Below are positions 1-7,710 of a DNA stretch of 64,000 bases, one piece after another. How positions within the stretch are numbered: the stretch's first letter is position 1; every line of letters begins with the position of its first letter. The DNA comes from Desulfosporosinus cupriresistens (lineage in GTDB: Bacteria; Bacillota; Desulfitobacteriia; Desulfitobacteriales; Desulfitobacteriaceae). Where the stretch lies: contig NZ_MASS01000006.1 in NCBI RefSeq assembly GCF_001707885.1, positions 51,405 to 115,404 on the forward strand. The letters run 5' to 3'. The translations under genes and the position numbers were made by a program. Under the pieces are notes generated by a model. That model did no database searches, was not told where the DNA came from, and worked only from the letters and a program-made list of their open reading frames with translations.

Positions 1-75
1 AATAAATTATGGAAATTTTGGAAACTACTTTATATAATTTCTTTGTTGCAATTAACTTTTGGAGGAGTGTTCATA

Positions 76-336
76 ATGTTCAAATTTATCAAGAAATCAC
101 CTTTTGGTTTTATCCTTGGCGCTGCAGCAATAGTACTAGTAGTATCACCAGAAGCAAGAGAAGGTGCCCGTAAGGCAGTAGTCAAAGGCACGACCGTCGT
201 GTTAAACTTTGTTGATCAAGTTAAAAGTTCGTCTTTATTGCCCTCCCAAAATTCGCCTGAATTATTAAGGGCTCCTGCTGAACAGGTAACTGACCAAGTG
301 ACAGAAGAAAAAGTACCTAGCGACGAAAATATCTAA
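76..336 (+). CDS. Small single-pass membrane protein, unknown function
   Basis: An 86-residue protein. The ATG at 76 has a GGAGGAG ribosome site 10 bases upstream, so it is preferred over an in-frame start at 43. Residues 9-25 form one hydrophobic segment; the rest is charged and rich in Glu, Lys and Pro and would face one side of the membrane. A TATAAT-like box lies at 33-38. I do not recognise a family; the shape recalls small YtxH-like envelope proteins, but no motif confirms it. A strong terminator follows about 100 bases later, so the gene looks monocistronic. Confidence 0.7.
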   Translation: MFKFIKKSPFGFILGAAAIVLVVSPEAREGARKAVVKGTTVVLNFVDQVKSSSLLPSQNSPELLRAPAEQVTDQVTEEKVPSDENI

Positions 337-440
337 CGGCTAGGGACTTTTGGTTCGTCTTGAATTCTTTACTTTTTAAATTAAAGGAGTTAATACATTG
401 GTTTGGCCATTTGCAGCCCATTTTTGTTACCTATTATATA

Positions 441-486
441 TAACTAAGAGCCTTCTAACATGAAAGTGTTAGAAGGCTCTTAGTTA
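441..486 (+). terminator. Rho-independent terminator
   Basis: A perfect 20-base-pair inverted repeat with a 6-base loop, beginning TAACTAAGAG and closing CTCTTAGTTA, followed by TTTATTACC. It ends the small membrane-protein transcript and isolates it from the ytaF-like gene downstream. Confidence 0.8.
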
Positions 487-573
487 TTTATTACCCAGCA
501 ATTTACAGTTTATTAGCTCAGTCTTTGAACAAAATAAAATGACATAAATTAAGTGATTTTTGGAGGCAAAAAA

Positions 574-1188
574 ATGCATAATTTATTAGGAATTTCTATA
601 TCAATTGGAATCATTTCCAATTTAGATAACTTAGGTATAGGAATAAGTTATGGTTTACAAAAAATCCGTATTTCTTTTTTCTCAAATCTACTAATTGCTA
701 TTATGTCAATAATGGCAACATCCTTTGCTATGTCAATGGGAACATTTTTAAACAAGGTATTTCCGTTTGCAAATTTAGTAGGCGCGTTATTATTGATCCT
801 CATTGGGTTATGGATTTCTTTTGGTAGAATCTTGCAAAAAAATCTATTTCCGATGATTTATAAACGATCCAAAGCTGTTCAATTACTTATCAATATAATT
901 AATAATCCTGCCAAAGCGGATCGTAATGCTAATGGGATTATTAGTATTAATGAAGCAGTAATCATAGGTGTATCTCTTTCTTTAAACTGCTTTGTTACCG
1001 GTTTAGGAGCAGGTCTGAGTGGGCTTTCATTAATTCCAGTAATATTTTCAGTTTTTTTCTTTAGTTTAATAACAATAACTATTGGCTACGACCTAGGTAT
1101 TAGAGCGAACTTTCTCTATTTTGGACATCTTTCCGAATTTATATCTGGTGTCTTACTAGTTGCGATAGGGATTCGTAACCTCATTTAA
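574..1188 (+). CDS. ytaF: YtaF-like sporulation membrane protein
   Basis: A 204-residue polytopic protein related to the MntP/YtaF group. The ATG at 574 has TGGAGG 8 bases upstream. About six hydrophobic helices fall in two halves around a polar linker (residues ~95-125) that contains a calcium-site-like stretch, DRNANGIISINEA. The repeated small-residue motif with Asp in helix 1 (SNLDNLGIGISYG) and its counterpart in the second half are typical of the family. YtaF is a sporulation membrane protein of unknown function in Bacillus and Clostridia. The assignment rests on remembered family features, not on a search. Confidence 0.75.
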   Translation: MHNLLGISISIGIISNLDNLGIGISYGLQKIRISFFSNLLIAIMSIMATSFAMSMGTFLNKVFPFANLVGALLLILIGLWISFGRILQKNLFPMIYKRSKAVQLLINIINNPAKADRNANGIISINEAVIIGVSLSLNCFVTGLGAGLSGLSLIPVIFSVFFFSLITITIGYDLGIRANFLYFGHLSEFISGVLLVAIGIRNLI

Positions 1189-1195
1189 TTCTTAA

Positions 1196-1243
1196 CAAAA
1201 AAGAAAGACTTTTGACGTACCCTAAAGGCATGTTAAAAGTCTT
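1196..1243 (-). terminator. Terminator of ribB
   Basis: A 12-base-pair stem (AAGACTTTTGAC with its partner, one G-U pair) just past the ribB stop. Read on the minus strand it is followed by TTTCTTTTTT, the usual U-tract. It separates ribB from the convergent ytaF-like gene. Confidence 0.75.
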
Positions 1244-1255
1244 CAGAACCTCATT

Positions 1256-1897
1256 CTATTCTCTCATTTTTCGATAACTAATTATATCGTCAACCGTAAC
1301 CACGGTCATATCATTTTTTTCGGCAAAGCTTGCTATCTCTGGCAGACGCGCCATTGTACCATCAGGATTTGTAAGTTCACATAATACTCCATAAGGCTTA
1401 AGTCCTGCAAGCTGCATTAGATCAACATTCGCTTCAGTATGCCCTGGACGTTCTAATACACCTAATGGTTTGGCCCTTAAAGGAAAAACATGCCCTGGGC
1501 GTCGGAGATCATCCGGACGCGCATGATCTGCAATCGCCGCTTTCACAGTTGCGACTCGGTCAGCAGCAGACACACCTGTAGTGACACCGCTCGCAGCTTC
1601 GATTGATACTGTGAATGGCGTTTGATAACTGCTCGTGTTGTTTTCCACCATCATAGGCAGTTCTAAGGCTTTGACCTTTTCCCCCGTCAAACACAAACAG
1701 ACGATACCACTGCCTTCGCGGATTAACATCGCCATTTGCTCATTAGTTAAAGACTCCGCTGCAAAGAAAATATCTCCTTCGTTTTCCCTTTGTTCATCAT
1801 CGGTAACTAAGACTCCTAAGCCACGACGCAAGGCGTCAAGAGCCCTCTCCACTCTCTCAACTGAATTTCCGAACCGAGTTAATAATGTTTGATTCAA
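1256..1897 (-). CDS. ribB: 3,4-dihydroxy-2-butanone-4-phosphate synthase
   Basis: A 213-residue stand-alone RibB, full length for the monofunctional E. coli-type enzyme and not fused to RibA. It converts ribulose 5-phosphate to formate and 3,4-dihydroxy-2-butanone 4-phosphate, a riboflavin precursor. Visible hallmarks are the acidic loop [10 protein letters not shown] (residues ~33-42), GSGIVCLCL, the PMMVENNTS block, [19 protein letters not shown] and GHTEANVDL. The start is TTG with AGGAGG 9 bases upstream. An FMN riboswitch lies upstream in the same orientation, so expression should fall when FMN is abundant. The other rib genes are not in this window. Confidence 0.95.
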   Translation of the reverse strand: MNQTLLTRFGNSVERVERALDALRRGLGVLVTDDEQRENEGDIFFAAESLTNEQMAMLIREGSGIVCLCLTGEKVKALELPMMVENNTSSYQTPFTVSIEAASGVTTGVSAADRVATVKAAIADHARPDDLRRPGHVFPLRAKPLGVLERPGHTEANVDLMQLAGLKPYGVLCELTNPDGTMARLPEIASFAEKNDMTVVTVDDIISYRKMRE

Positions 1898-2019
1898 AGT
1901 AATACGCCTCCTATTAATATAGTCGACTTACTAGAATCAGGGCACAGAGACAGACAGTAAGCAAAACCAAATAAACCTCATCTCAGATTCTGATGTAAAT
2001 TAGATTATGCCGACTACCT

Positions 2020-2166
2020 TATCCTCTTTCATCCGGACTATACCGTCGGCTCTGGATTTAAACCAGATCTGCTGACCTCCTTTTTAAACAAAAGGAGCGC
2101 TCGCGGGCTCCCCAGAATCATCTGGGATACCGCCGGTGGGGACTTGCACCCCGCCCTGAGAATAAG
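2020..2166 (-). ncRNA. FMN riboswitch (RFN element)
   Basis: On the minus strand the region carries the conserved RFN blocks in order: CAGGGCGGGGTG, CCCCACCGGCGGT, a variable arm (GGGGAGCCCGCGAGCG), AGGAGGTCAGCAG, CCAGAGCCGACGGT and ATAGTCCGGATG. It ends about 120 bases before ribB. No U-tract terminator is evident between it and the gene. Complementary pairs (AGAATC/GATTCT and CTTACT/AGTAAG) occur in that spacer, so the expression platform may act on folding near the ribosome site; that part is inference. Confidence 0.95.
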
Positions 2167-2174
2167 TCAACCTT

Positions 2175-2204
2175 ATTATACCGCTATTTTCTATTTACTG
2201 TAAA
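2175..2204 (-). promoter_or_regulatory. Promoter of the FMN riboswitch-ribB transcript
   Basis: Minus-strand -35 TTTACA and perfect -10 TATAAT separated by 18 bases, placing the start of transcription just before the riboswitch aptamer. This is a housekeeping sigma-A-type promoter. Confidence 0.65.
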
Positions 2205-2347
2205 GTAAACCTTCCCCACTAAATCGTTTCGACCTACTCACCTTCGACATACTCAAATTACTCAAAACTAAGCCCTAAATTTATCTCTGAGACATTGAGG
2301 AAGGTATTCGAACGCTTCCTCCCATATCAATGGCGAACGGAAAGCAG

Positions 2348-2626
2348 CTACCAATAACTTACCACAGGGTGATCCATTATCGTCTTTTCTGCGGATAAGA
2401 ACCCCTCCCCCGCGTTGTTCCAAATTCCATGCCCTGGGTACTTTCCTAGAATAGCCTTTACCAATAACTTTTCAATTAGTAAATCATGCTCCGTAACCAG
2501 GTCCATCTGGGATGTTTTTTCCCTTACGGTAATTACAGAGTGTTGACGTTCTAGTCTTAATTTAGACCCGGCAGAATGCGTTAGGTCCTTGGCAAATTCA
2601 TACATTTCTCTTTCTTCATCATTCAT
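2348..2626 (-). pseudogene. Inositol-monophosphatase-family fragment
   Basis: A 92-residue frame matching only the N-terminal part of SuhB/IMPase proteins: LVTEHDLLIEKLLVKAILGKYPGHGI is the usual 'LVTE.D..IE' start of the fold. The metal-binding motifs (GEE, DPIDGT) and the remaining ~170 residues are missing. A second frame on the same strand overlaps it and stays open to a stop near 2268, with a plausible C-terminal ending (RSPLIWEEAFEYLPQCLR), so the locus may be a junction of two gene remnants. It lies last in the phn locus, downstream of a broken phnM. Confidence 0.6.
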
Positions 2627-2662
2627 AATATCGTAACCCTCTCTTGCCGGGAATGTTATTGA

Positions 2663-3077
2663 TCACCTACCGAACGTCCATTTACCCGCTACCATGGCCT
2701 TTTCTACTATGGGGAGATCTCCGGGATTATGGCGAACAAATATTAGATCTGCTTCCTTGCCTTCTTTAAACCTTGTGTAACGAGGTGAGTGATCCATTAC
2801 TGAAAAAAAGTCCACCATTCCTTCGTCGAAAATATTGCTAAGGATATCTAAGCCAGCTTTATTATTGCTCAAGCATATCGCAATGGAAGTCTACTAGGCC
2901 AGGCATAACATAACAACCATTGGCATCGATTATTTCATAATCCTGACGATCAGTTTGAACCAGTATTGGATCAGCATCTTCAATGATATGACTAATTTTA
3001 TTAGCCATAACAATTATTGAGCCTTCAATAACACCACCGGGAATTGCGATTTTGCCCTTCTGGATTATTGTTTTCAT
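2663..3077 (-). pseudogene. phnM: Broken phnM (second copy)
   Basis: The first frame (2862-3077) encodes residues 1-71 of a PhnM-like amidohydrolase up to the first metal motif, here DFHCDMLEQ. After a stop, a shifted frame (2663-2872, TTG) resumes with the 'GLDILSNIFDEGMVDFFSVMDHSPRYTRFKEGKE' region and jumps directly to the C-terminal ADLIFVRHN...MVAGKW block. Compared with the intact copy at 5566-6771, two internal segments are gone (about 90 and 190 residues) and there is one frameshift. The enzyme cannot be functional. The sequence differs enough from the intact copy to suggest an old paralogue rather than a recent duplicate. Confidence 0.85.
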
Positions 3078-3091
3078 AATTTACTACCCCT

Positions 3092-3955
3092 CTAACGAAT
3101 GTTTTTATCCTGTATCCTCCTTTTTCTGGCTAACAATTCATTAATACAATCCTGAGCCAAATCGAGACATCCTAATTCAACTGGCTTCTCCGCATAAAAG
3201 CCATGAAAATCCGAACCTCCAGTCATGATCAAATTATGTTTTTGGGCATAGTACTTTGACATTTGCCGATCCTCCTCCGTATGACTGGGATGAAATACTT
3301 CAATTCCTTCCAGCCCTAACTCCACCCATTCATCAATCGCTTCAAAATTACCGAGCTGGCCCGGATGGGCAAGAACGGCGATCCCACCTGCTTCTCGGAC
3401 CGCCCCAATCGCCTCTTGAGCATCAATATAGTCTAGCTGAATATAAGCGATTCCTTGAGCTTCAGAACTACCACCTCTTCGAAAAAGCTTTTTGTAAAGA
3501 TTGCAATAAATGCTCTCACAATAACCTTTGTCCAGCAAAGCATGCATAATATGTTGTTTATAAACACCCGTTCCCCCTTCATACTTTCGTACATCCTCCC
3601 AGGAAATATCATACCCCGCTGCAATTACCTTGTTTACCATCTCGTAGGATGCTTGGTTTCGATTTTGCACAAGAGAGGTGCAAAGCAAATCCAGGGAGGG
3701 ATGCCCGGGTTCAATGAACAAACCGAGTATATGCGCCCGTTTATTTCTCTGATAATCATAGGCAGATATTTCGATCCCTGGCACAATTTTAACCCCAATT
3801 TCCTGACCAAGGGTTATCGCCTCTGTTAATCCTTTCGTGGTATCATGATCCGTTATAGCCAGGTGGGTGATTCCCTTCCCCTTAGCCAGCCGAATAACCT
3901 CACTGGCACTCAAGAAATTATCTGAGATGTTTGTGTGCACGTGTAAATCAATCAT
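3092..3955 (-). CDS. PHP-domain cyclic phosphodiesterase (PhnPP-like)
   Basis: A 287-residue PHP-superfamily phosphoesterase. The metal-binding motifs are all present: DLHVHTNISD at the N-terminus, DHDTTKG, GIEIS, AHPGQLG and GGSDFHG near the C-terminus. In phn loci lacking phnP, an enzyme of this type (described from Eggerthella lenta) hydrolyses 5-phosphoribosyl 1,2-cyclic phosphate, the C-P lyase product, to ribose 5-phosphate and phosphate. Here it sits in a phn locus without phnP or phnN, which fits that role. Its ATG overlaps the TGA of the upstream acetyltransferase frame (ATGA), so translation was probably coupled. It is the only intact-looking gene in the decayed part of the locus. 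Confidence 0.8.
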   Translation of the reverse strand: MIDLHVHTNISDNFLSASEVIRLAKGKGITHLAITDHDTTKGLTEAITLGQEIGVKIVPGIEISAYDYQRNKRAHILGLFIEPGHPSLDLLCTSLVQNRNQASYEMVNKVIAAGYDISWEDVRKYEGGTGVYKQHIMHALLDKGYCESIYCNLYKKLFRRGGSSEAQGIAYIQLDYIDAQEAIGAVREAGGIAVLAHPGQLGNFEAIDEWVELGLEGIEVFHPSHTEEDRQMSKYYAQKHNLIMTGGSDFHGFYAEKPVELGCLDLAQDCINELLARKRRIQDKNIR

Positions 3956-4402
3956 TTATTACCTACCTCTATCAGGAAACTTATTCCATGTTGTTGGAAA
4001 CCCAGCTGCTCATAAAATTTGTGAGCCTCAATCCTTTTTTTATTACTGGAAAGCATCAAGTTTATAGCAATTTTCCTCCTGAGCCTTTCCCATGACAAAT
4101 TGCATCAATTTACTTCCCATGCCGCGTCCTCTGTAATCCTGACTTACAATCATGCTTTCTGCGACTGCAAGTTTTGCACCTTGATGACCTAAATTATCTA
4201 TTATGATAAGGCTGCAAGTTCCGACAATACGCTTGTCATCTTCCACAACAAAAACTTTATAATAAGGATATTCCATCATATTACACCATACTGCCCCCGC
4301 CTCATCGCTATCTATGCCGTCTTCTCCATCCATAGCTTTTAGTAGCTCAATAACACTTGGCAGATCAGTTTCTATTGCTTCTCTGATTAACATACATATC
4401 AA
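3952..4402 (-). pseudogene. GNAT acetyltransferase, frameshifted
   Basis: The N-terminal 119 residues show a GNAT fold: IREAIETDLPSVIELL at the start and the acetyl-CoA loop QDYRGRGMGSKLM. The frame then stops at 4043. One base out of register, the expected C-terminus continues (LMLSSNKKRIEAHKFYEQLGF...) and ends at 3952 in TGA overlapping the PHP start. The break is explained by one extra T near 4058-4062 (AAACTTGATG where AAACTGATG would keep the frame). The gene may resemble PhnO-type aminophosphonate acetyltransferases by location, which is inference. Likely start is ATG 4393 rather than TTG 4402. A sequencing error remains possible. Confidence 0.75.
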
Positions 4403-4413
4403 CTCTTTCGTGT

Positions 4414-5253
4414 CTAATGGGAAAATCTTCTTCCAAATCTCATAGAACCCGACTCTAATACGATGGCAAAAGCTAAAATGAAATAGGTAATCAACCCTAC
4501 TTCTCTCAAGTCAAAAGAAACCAGCCCACTTGTCCCCGCCGTAACTAGGGCAATGGCGTTGGCGAAGTTTATCTCAAGGCTCAAGCAAGTCCAAGTAGAC
4601 AAATTGCTAACATAAGAAGGGATAACCGCTCGAAAAACAATTTGCCACCAATTAGCGCCAGTGGCCATTAAAGCTTCAATAACACTCCGGTCTAAGCACT
4701 CAAAAGACTCAGAAAAAGCTTTTGTCAGATAGCTAAGCGAATGAAGCGTCATACCAACAACGACTGCAGCACTACCAAACCCTGCCACCGCAGCAATGAT
4801 TAGAACCAATATTATTGTAGGTACTGTTCGAACAACCATAACCACTCCCTTGATAATATTGACCACTTGTTTGGTGGCCAAATTTCGGGAAGCCAGCAGT
4901 CCCAAAAATAAAGCCAGGATTCCACCAAGCAGCGTGGGTATTAATCCGAACCCCAAAGTTAACACGATTTCCTGGAAAGCGTCCCCTAAAGTAAATCCAT
5001 TAGCATAGGATTGGAGAATTATCGTCTGAAAATCACAATTAAGGAAAAGATATATGGTTAATACCATGGTAATTAACAACATTAACCGCCTAGCGACAGT
5101 CATCTTATTGCGCGGATTGACAGCAACAAATTCAAGCTCATCTTTAGATAGAGCCACTCCTGCCAAGGCGCTGGGTTCCCCTTCTCCTGAAGCACTTAAT
5201 TGTTTGGAGATTATTAGTGACTCTTCTATTATCAGTTCACTAAATTGATTCAC
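4414..5253 (-). CDS. phnE: PhnE-like permease, second copy, probably degenerate
   Basis: Clearly paralogous to the PhnE at 6838-7710: blocks such as SYLTKAFSESFE, LDRSVIEALMA and GANWWQI are shared. It has lost about 20 residues before the first conserved helix and about 10 residues at the GIGFDLF region. The conserved loop Arg is also replaced (SLEINFAN instead of RFEINFAN). The frame is open, but these losses fall in the part that contacts the ATPase, so function is doubtful. GTG 5253, with AAGGTG upstream, is preferred to TTG 5268. No second ATPase or binding protein accompanies it. Confidence 0.7.
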   Translation of the reverse strand: MNQFSELIIEESLIISKQLSASGEGEPSALAGVALSKDELEFVAVNPRNKMTVARRLMLLITMVLTIYLFLNCDFQTIILQSYANGFTLGDAFQEIVLTLGFGLIPTLLGGILALFLGLLASRNLATKQVVNIIKGVVMVVRTVPTIILVLIIAAVAGFGSAAVVVGMTLHSLSYLTKAFSESFECLDRSVIEALMATGANWWQIVFRAVIPSYVSNLSTWTCLSLEINFANAIALVTAGTSGLVSFDLREVGLITYFILAFAIVLESGSMRFGRRFSH

Positions 5254-5287
5254 GAAATCACCTTTCAAGCTTAAATCGTCAGGAAGG

Positions 5288-5572
5288 CTAGAACCTATAT
5301 ACAGGCCAATGGTCCCGACGATAGAATTCCGAAAAATTATCGAATTTTCTCACCTCTGCCCGTTCTAAAATGAAGGGCAAAGGGTTCGCGAATGATCTTC
5401 TGTTTATATCTGCGACTGCACCAGCAAGTTTTTTACTTTCTTTTTTGAATAATTTTTCTTCGAGGTAAAATAAAGTTATATGTCCTCGGAAATTACGTTT
5501 TCTCTCAACGCCTAACTGCTTTAACACTGCATCTTCTAAAATCTTGTAGGGTAGGTCCTGTCTAATCAACAT
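5288..5572 (-). CDS. 2H-phosphoesterase-like fragment
   Basis: A 94-residue protein with one HxTx motif, GHITLFYLEE, followed by a strand-rich tail ending in DHWPVYRF. The 2',5'-RNA-ligase/2H phosphoesterase fold normally has two HxTx motifs over ~180 residues, so this may be half of a protein. 2H proteins recur in phn loci, where a role on cyclic phosphate intermediates has been suggested. The ATG lies 6 bases inside the end of phnM, so it is translated with it. Function is unproven; a truncated relic is equally possible. Confidence 0.5.
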   Translation of the reverse strand: MLIRQDLPYKILEDAVLKQLGVERKRNFRGHITLFYLEEKLFKKESKKLAGAVADINRRSFANPLPFILERAEVRKFDNFSEFYRRDHWPVYRF

Positions 5573-6771
5573 ACATTATCAACTCTTTCGGAGTTCAACA
5601 CCAAAAATTCTGATTGAGAAATAATATTCCCACCCACCATAGTTTTACGAATGATGGGATAATCCTGATGCATTGCCACAAAGATTAAATCCGCACATTT
5701 TCCAACTTCTATTGTTCCGACTTCATTGTCAATCCCCAGAGCCTTAGCGGGATTTAACGTGACCATCTTAACAGCTTCCGTTAGCTTAATTCCTTCCTTT
5801 GTAAGTTTAAAAATTGCAGGAAGCATCGCACTTGGAAGATAGTCAGAACACATGATATCTGCAGCATTATTAAGAATGGCATCAATCGCCCTCATATTGT
5901 TACTATGGGACTTCCCGCGTATTATATTGGGGGCGCCCACACAAACATAAATATCTCGGGATTTTGCGTAAAGGGCCGTCTCTATGTTAATAGGGAATTC
6001 GCTTAATACCCCTTCACATTCAAGTAGCGTCTCAATTTTCTCTCTTGTGTCATCATCATGGGACGCCAATCTAATTCCTATTGTTTTCGCAAGTTTAGCT
6101 AAACTCCTAAGTTTAAACCAATCAATCATAGCCTGTTGCTCGATGGTTTTATCCATAAATTCTTCGACTTCCTGCGCCTTTTTTCCATAGGATTGCATCG
6201 TAAAGCTTTTAAGGGCTTCTGCATCTTTGAACTGTCCCTGACCAGGAGTATGATCCATATAAGACATGAAATCTATGCTCTTATCTTTGATAAGGCTTTC
6301 TAAGATATTAATCCCAGCCAGGAAGGTCAACTCGTATCTCAGGTGAATCTTATGATTAATCATAGAACGAGTCCTTTTAAGCCGATTAATACTATTGATG
6401 ACTCCTACAACCATGTCTTTATTGCGAACTCCCCATTCATCACTTAGGCTAAGAGAATGGTACATAGTTGTAATACCGCATACAGCAAGCTTTTTTTCCA
6501 ACTCATAGAAAGCCATATCTATAGGAAATAAGGTATTAGGCCTTGGTTGGATCTCCTTTTCGATAGCGTCACTATGTAGATCGATCATTCCCGGCATAAC
6601 ATAACAACCTTCGGCATCAATCACCGTGAGATCAGGATTGCCTTTAACTTTAGGAAAAATGCTTTCTGCTACCTCTGAAATTCTTTGTCCATCAATCATA
6701 ATATGACCCTTAACAATTTTTTCAGGCAAAATGATCTGGGCGTTGTGAATGCATACCTTTTTTGTTTTCAT
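5566..6771 (-). CDS. phnM: Alpha-D-ribose 1-methylphosphonate 5-triphosphate diphosphatase
   Basis: A 401-residue amidohydrolase-family enzyme, near the family's usual ~380. PhnM removes pyrophosphate from the ribose-1-alkylphosphonate 5-triphosphate formed by PhnGHIL, giving the PhnJ substrate. Visible motifs are the metal-binding MIDLHSDAIEKEIQPRP (residues ~62-78), HLRYEL, SYMDHTPGQGQ, RLASHDDDT and CSDYLPSAML, with the C-terminal GTIEVGKCADLIFV typical of amidohydrolases. ATG with AAGGAG 9 bases upstream. It follows phnE by 67 bases and overlaps the 2H fragment. Confidence 0.95.
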   Translation of the reverse strand: MKTKKVCIHNAQIILPEKIVKGHIMIDGQRISEVAESIFPKVKGNPDLTVIDAEGCYVMPGMIDLHSDAIEKEIQPRPNTLFPIDMAFYELEKKLAVCGITTMYHSLSLSDEWGVRNKDMVVGVINSINRLKRTRSMINHKIHLRYELTFLAGINILESLIKDKSIDFMSYMDHTPGQGQFKDAEALKSFTMQSYGKKAQEVEEFMDKTIEQQAMIDWFKLRSLAKLAKTIGIRLASHDDDTREKIETLLECEGVLSEFPINIETALYAKSRDIYVCVGAPNIIRGKSHSNNMRAIDAILNNAADIMCSDYLPSAMLPAIFKLTKEGIKLTEAVKMVTLNPAKALGIDNEVGTIEVGKCADLIFVAMHQDYPIIRKTMVGGNIISQSEFLVLNSERVDNVC

Positions 6772-6837
6772 TTGTGATTACTCCTTACTTTGAGAATGAT
6801 CTAACTCATTATCATCTCATCTATTCAGTATCGAAGA

Positions 6838-7710
6838 TTACGTACTTTTTTGAAGTTTCTGCTTGATATTCATTGAAGCCACTTCAAGAACAATCGCAAT
6901 GGCTATAATAAGATATGTGATAACGCCCACTTCTCGTAGATCGAAATAAAAATTCCCAGCCATAAACAGATCAAATCCGATACCGCCTGCACCGGCTGCA
7001 GCACCCATCGCCACGGCGTTAGCAAAATTGATTTCAAACCTCAAAAAAGTCCAGGAAAGCAAATAGGAAACCGAGGAAGGTATAACCGCCTGAAAAATTA
7101 TCTGCCACCAGTTGGCGCCGCTAGCCATTAAGGCTTCAATGACACTTCTATCCAGGTCTTCAAAAGACTCAGAAAAGGCCTTAGTTAAATAGCTGATTGA
7201 ATGAAAACTCAAACCGATAATTGCGGCAGCACTGCCAAGTCCAGCGGCTACAGCAAAAATCAAAACCCATAAAATCGTTGGCACAGCTCGAATAAAAGCG
7301 ACAAAGCCCTTAATGAAATTGGTAACGTGTTTCGGAGCCAAATTTTGAGCAGCCAGCAGTCCCAAAAACAAAGCAATAATACCACCTATCAACGTTGCCA
7401 AAAAGGCCAACCCTAAAGTTACCACAACATTTACGAAAGCTTCTCCTAAAGTAAAACGATGGGCATGAGGGTGGAGAAAAATCGTCTTAAAGTTATCGAA
7501 TGTATCAGCAAATCCCTGAAGAACGTTAATACCTAGATAATCAAGAGAAAAGAAAAAATAAATCGTTAAAGCTAATAATGTCAACAATATAGCCCGCATA
7601 GCGAATGACGCTTTATTTAGGGGAAGGTTGATCGATTTCGCGCTAATATTATCCTTTACGGAATCACCTAATTGGGCCCACCCTTTGATTGATTCTTCAA
7701 ATAGCATCAC
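6838..7710 (-). CDS. phnE: Phosphonate ABC transporter permease
   Basis: A 290-residue inner-membrane permease with about six hydrophobic helices. The coupling-loop signature that contacts PhnC is visible (LDRSVIEALMASGANWWQIIFQAVIP), as are the REIN-type segment RFEINFANAVAMG and GAGGIGFDL. It pairs with the adjacent PhnE at 7707-8492, whose stop overlaps its start (ATGA), to form the heterodimeric channel for phosphonates delivered by PhnD. A degenerate paralogue lies at 4414-5253. Confidence 0.92.
   Translation of the reverse strand: MMLFEESIKGWAQLGDSVKDNISAKSINLPLNKASFAMRAILLTLLALTIYFFFSLDYLGINVLQGFADTFDNFKTIFLHPHAHRFTLGEAFVNVVVTLGLAFLATLIGGIIALFLGLLAAQNLAPKHVTNFIKGFVAFIRAVPTILWVLIFAVAAGLGSAAAIIGLSFHSISYLTKAFSESFEDLDRSVIEALMASGANWWQIIFQAVIPSSVSYLLSWTFLRFEINFANAVAMGAAAGAGGIGFDLFMAGNFYFDLREVGVITYLIIAIAIVLEVASMNIKQKLQKST

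Noticed and set aside
1635..1892. Plus-strand frame antisense to ribB
   Set aside because: A shadow of the ribB coding sequence with no ribosome site.
1898..2019. Transcription terminator within the ribB leader
   Set aside because: Complementary segments exist but no U-tract follows any of them, so a terminator cannot be supported.
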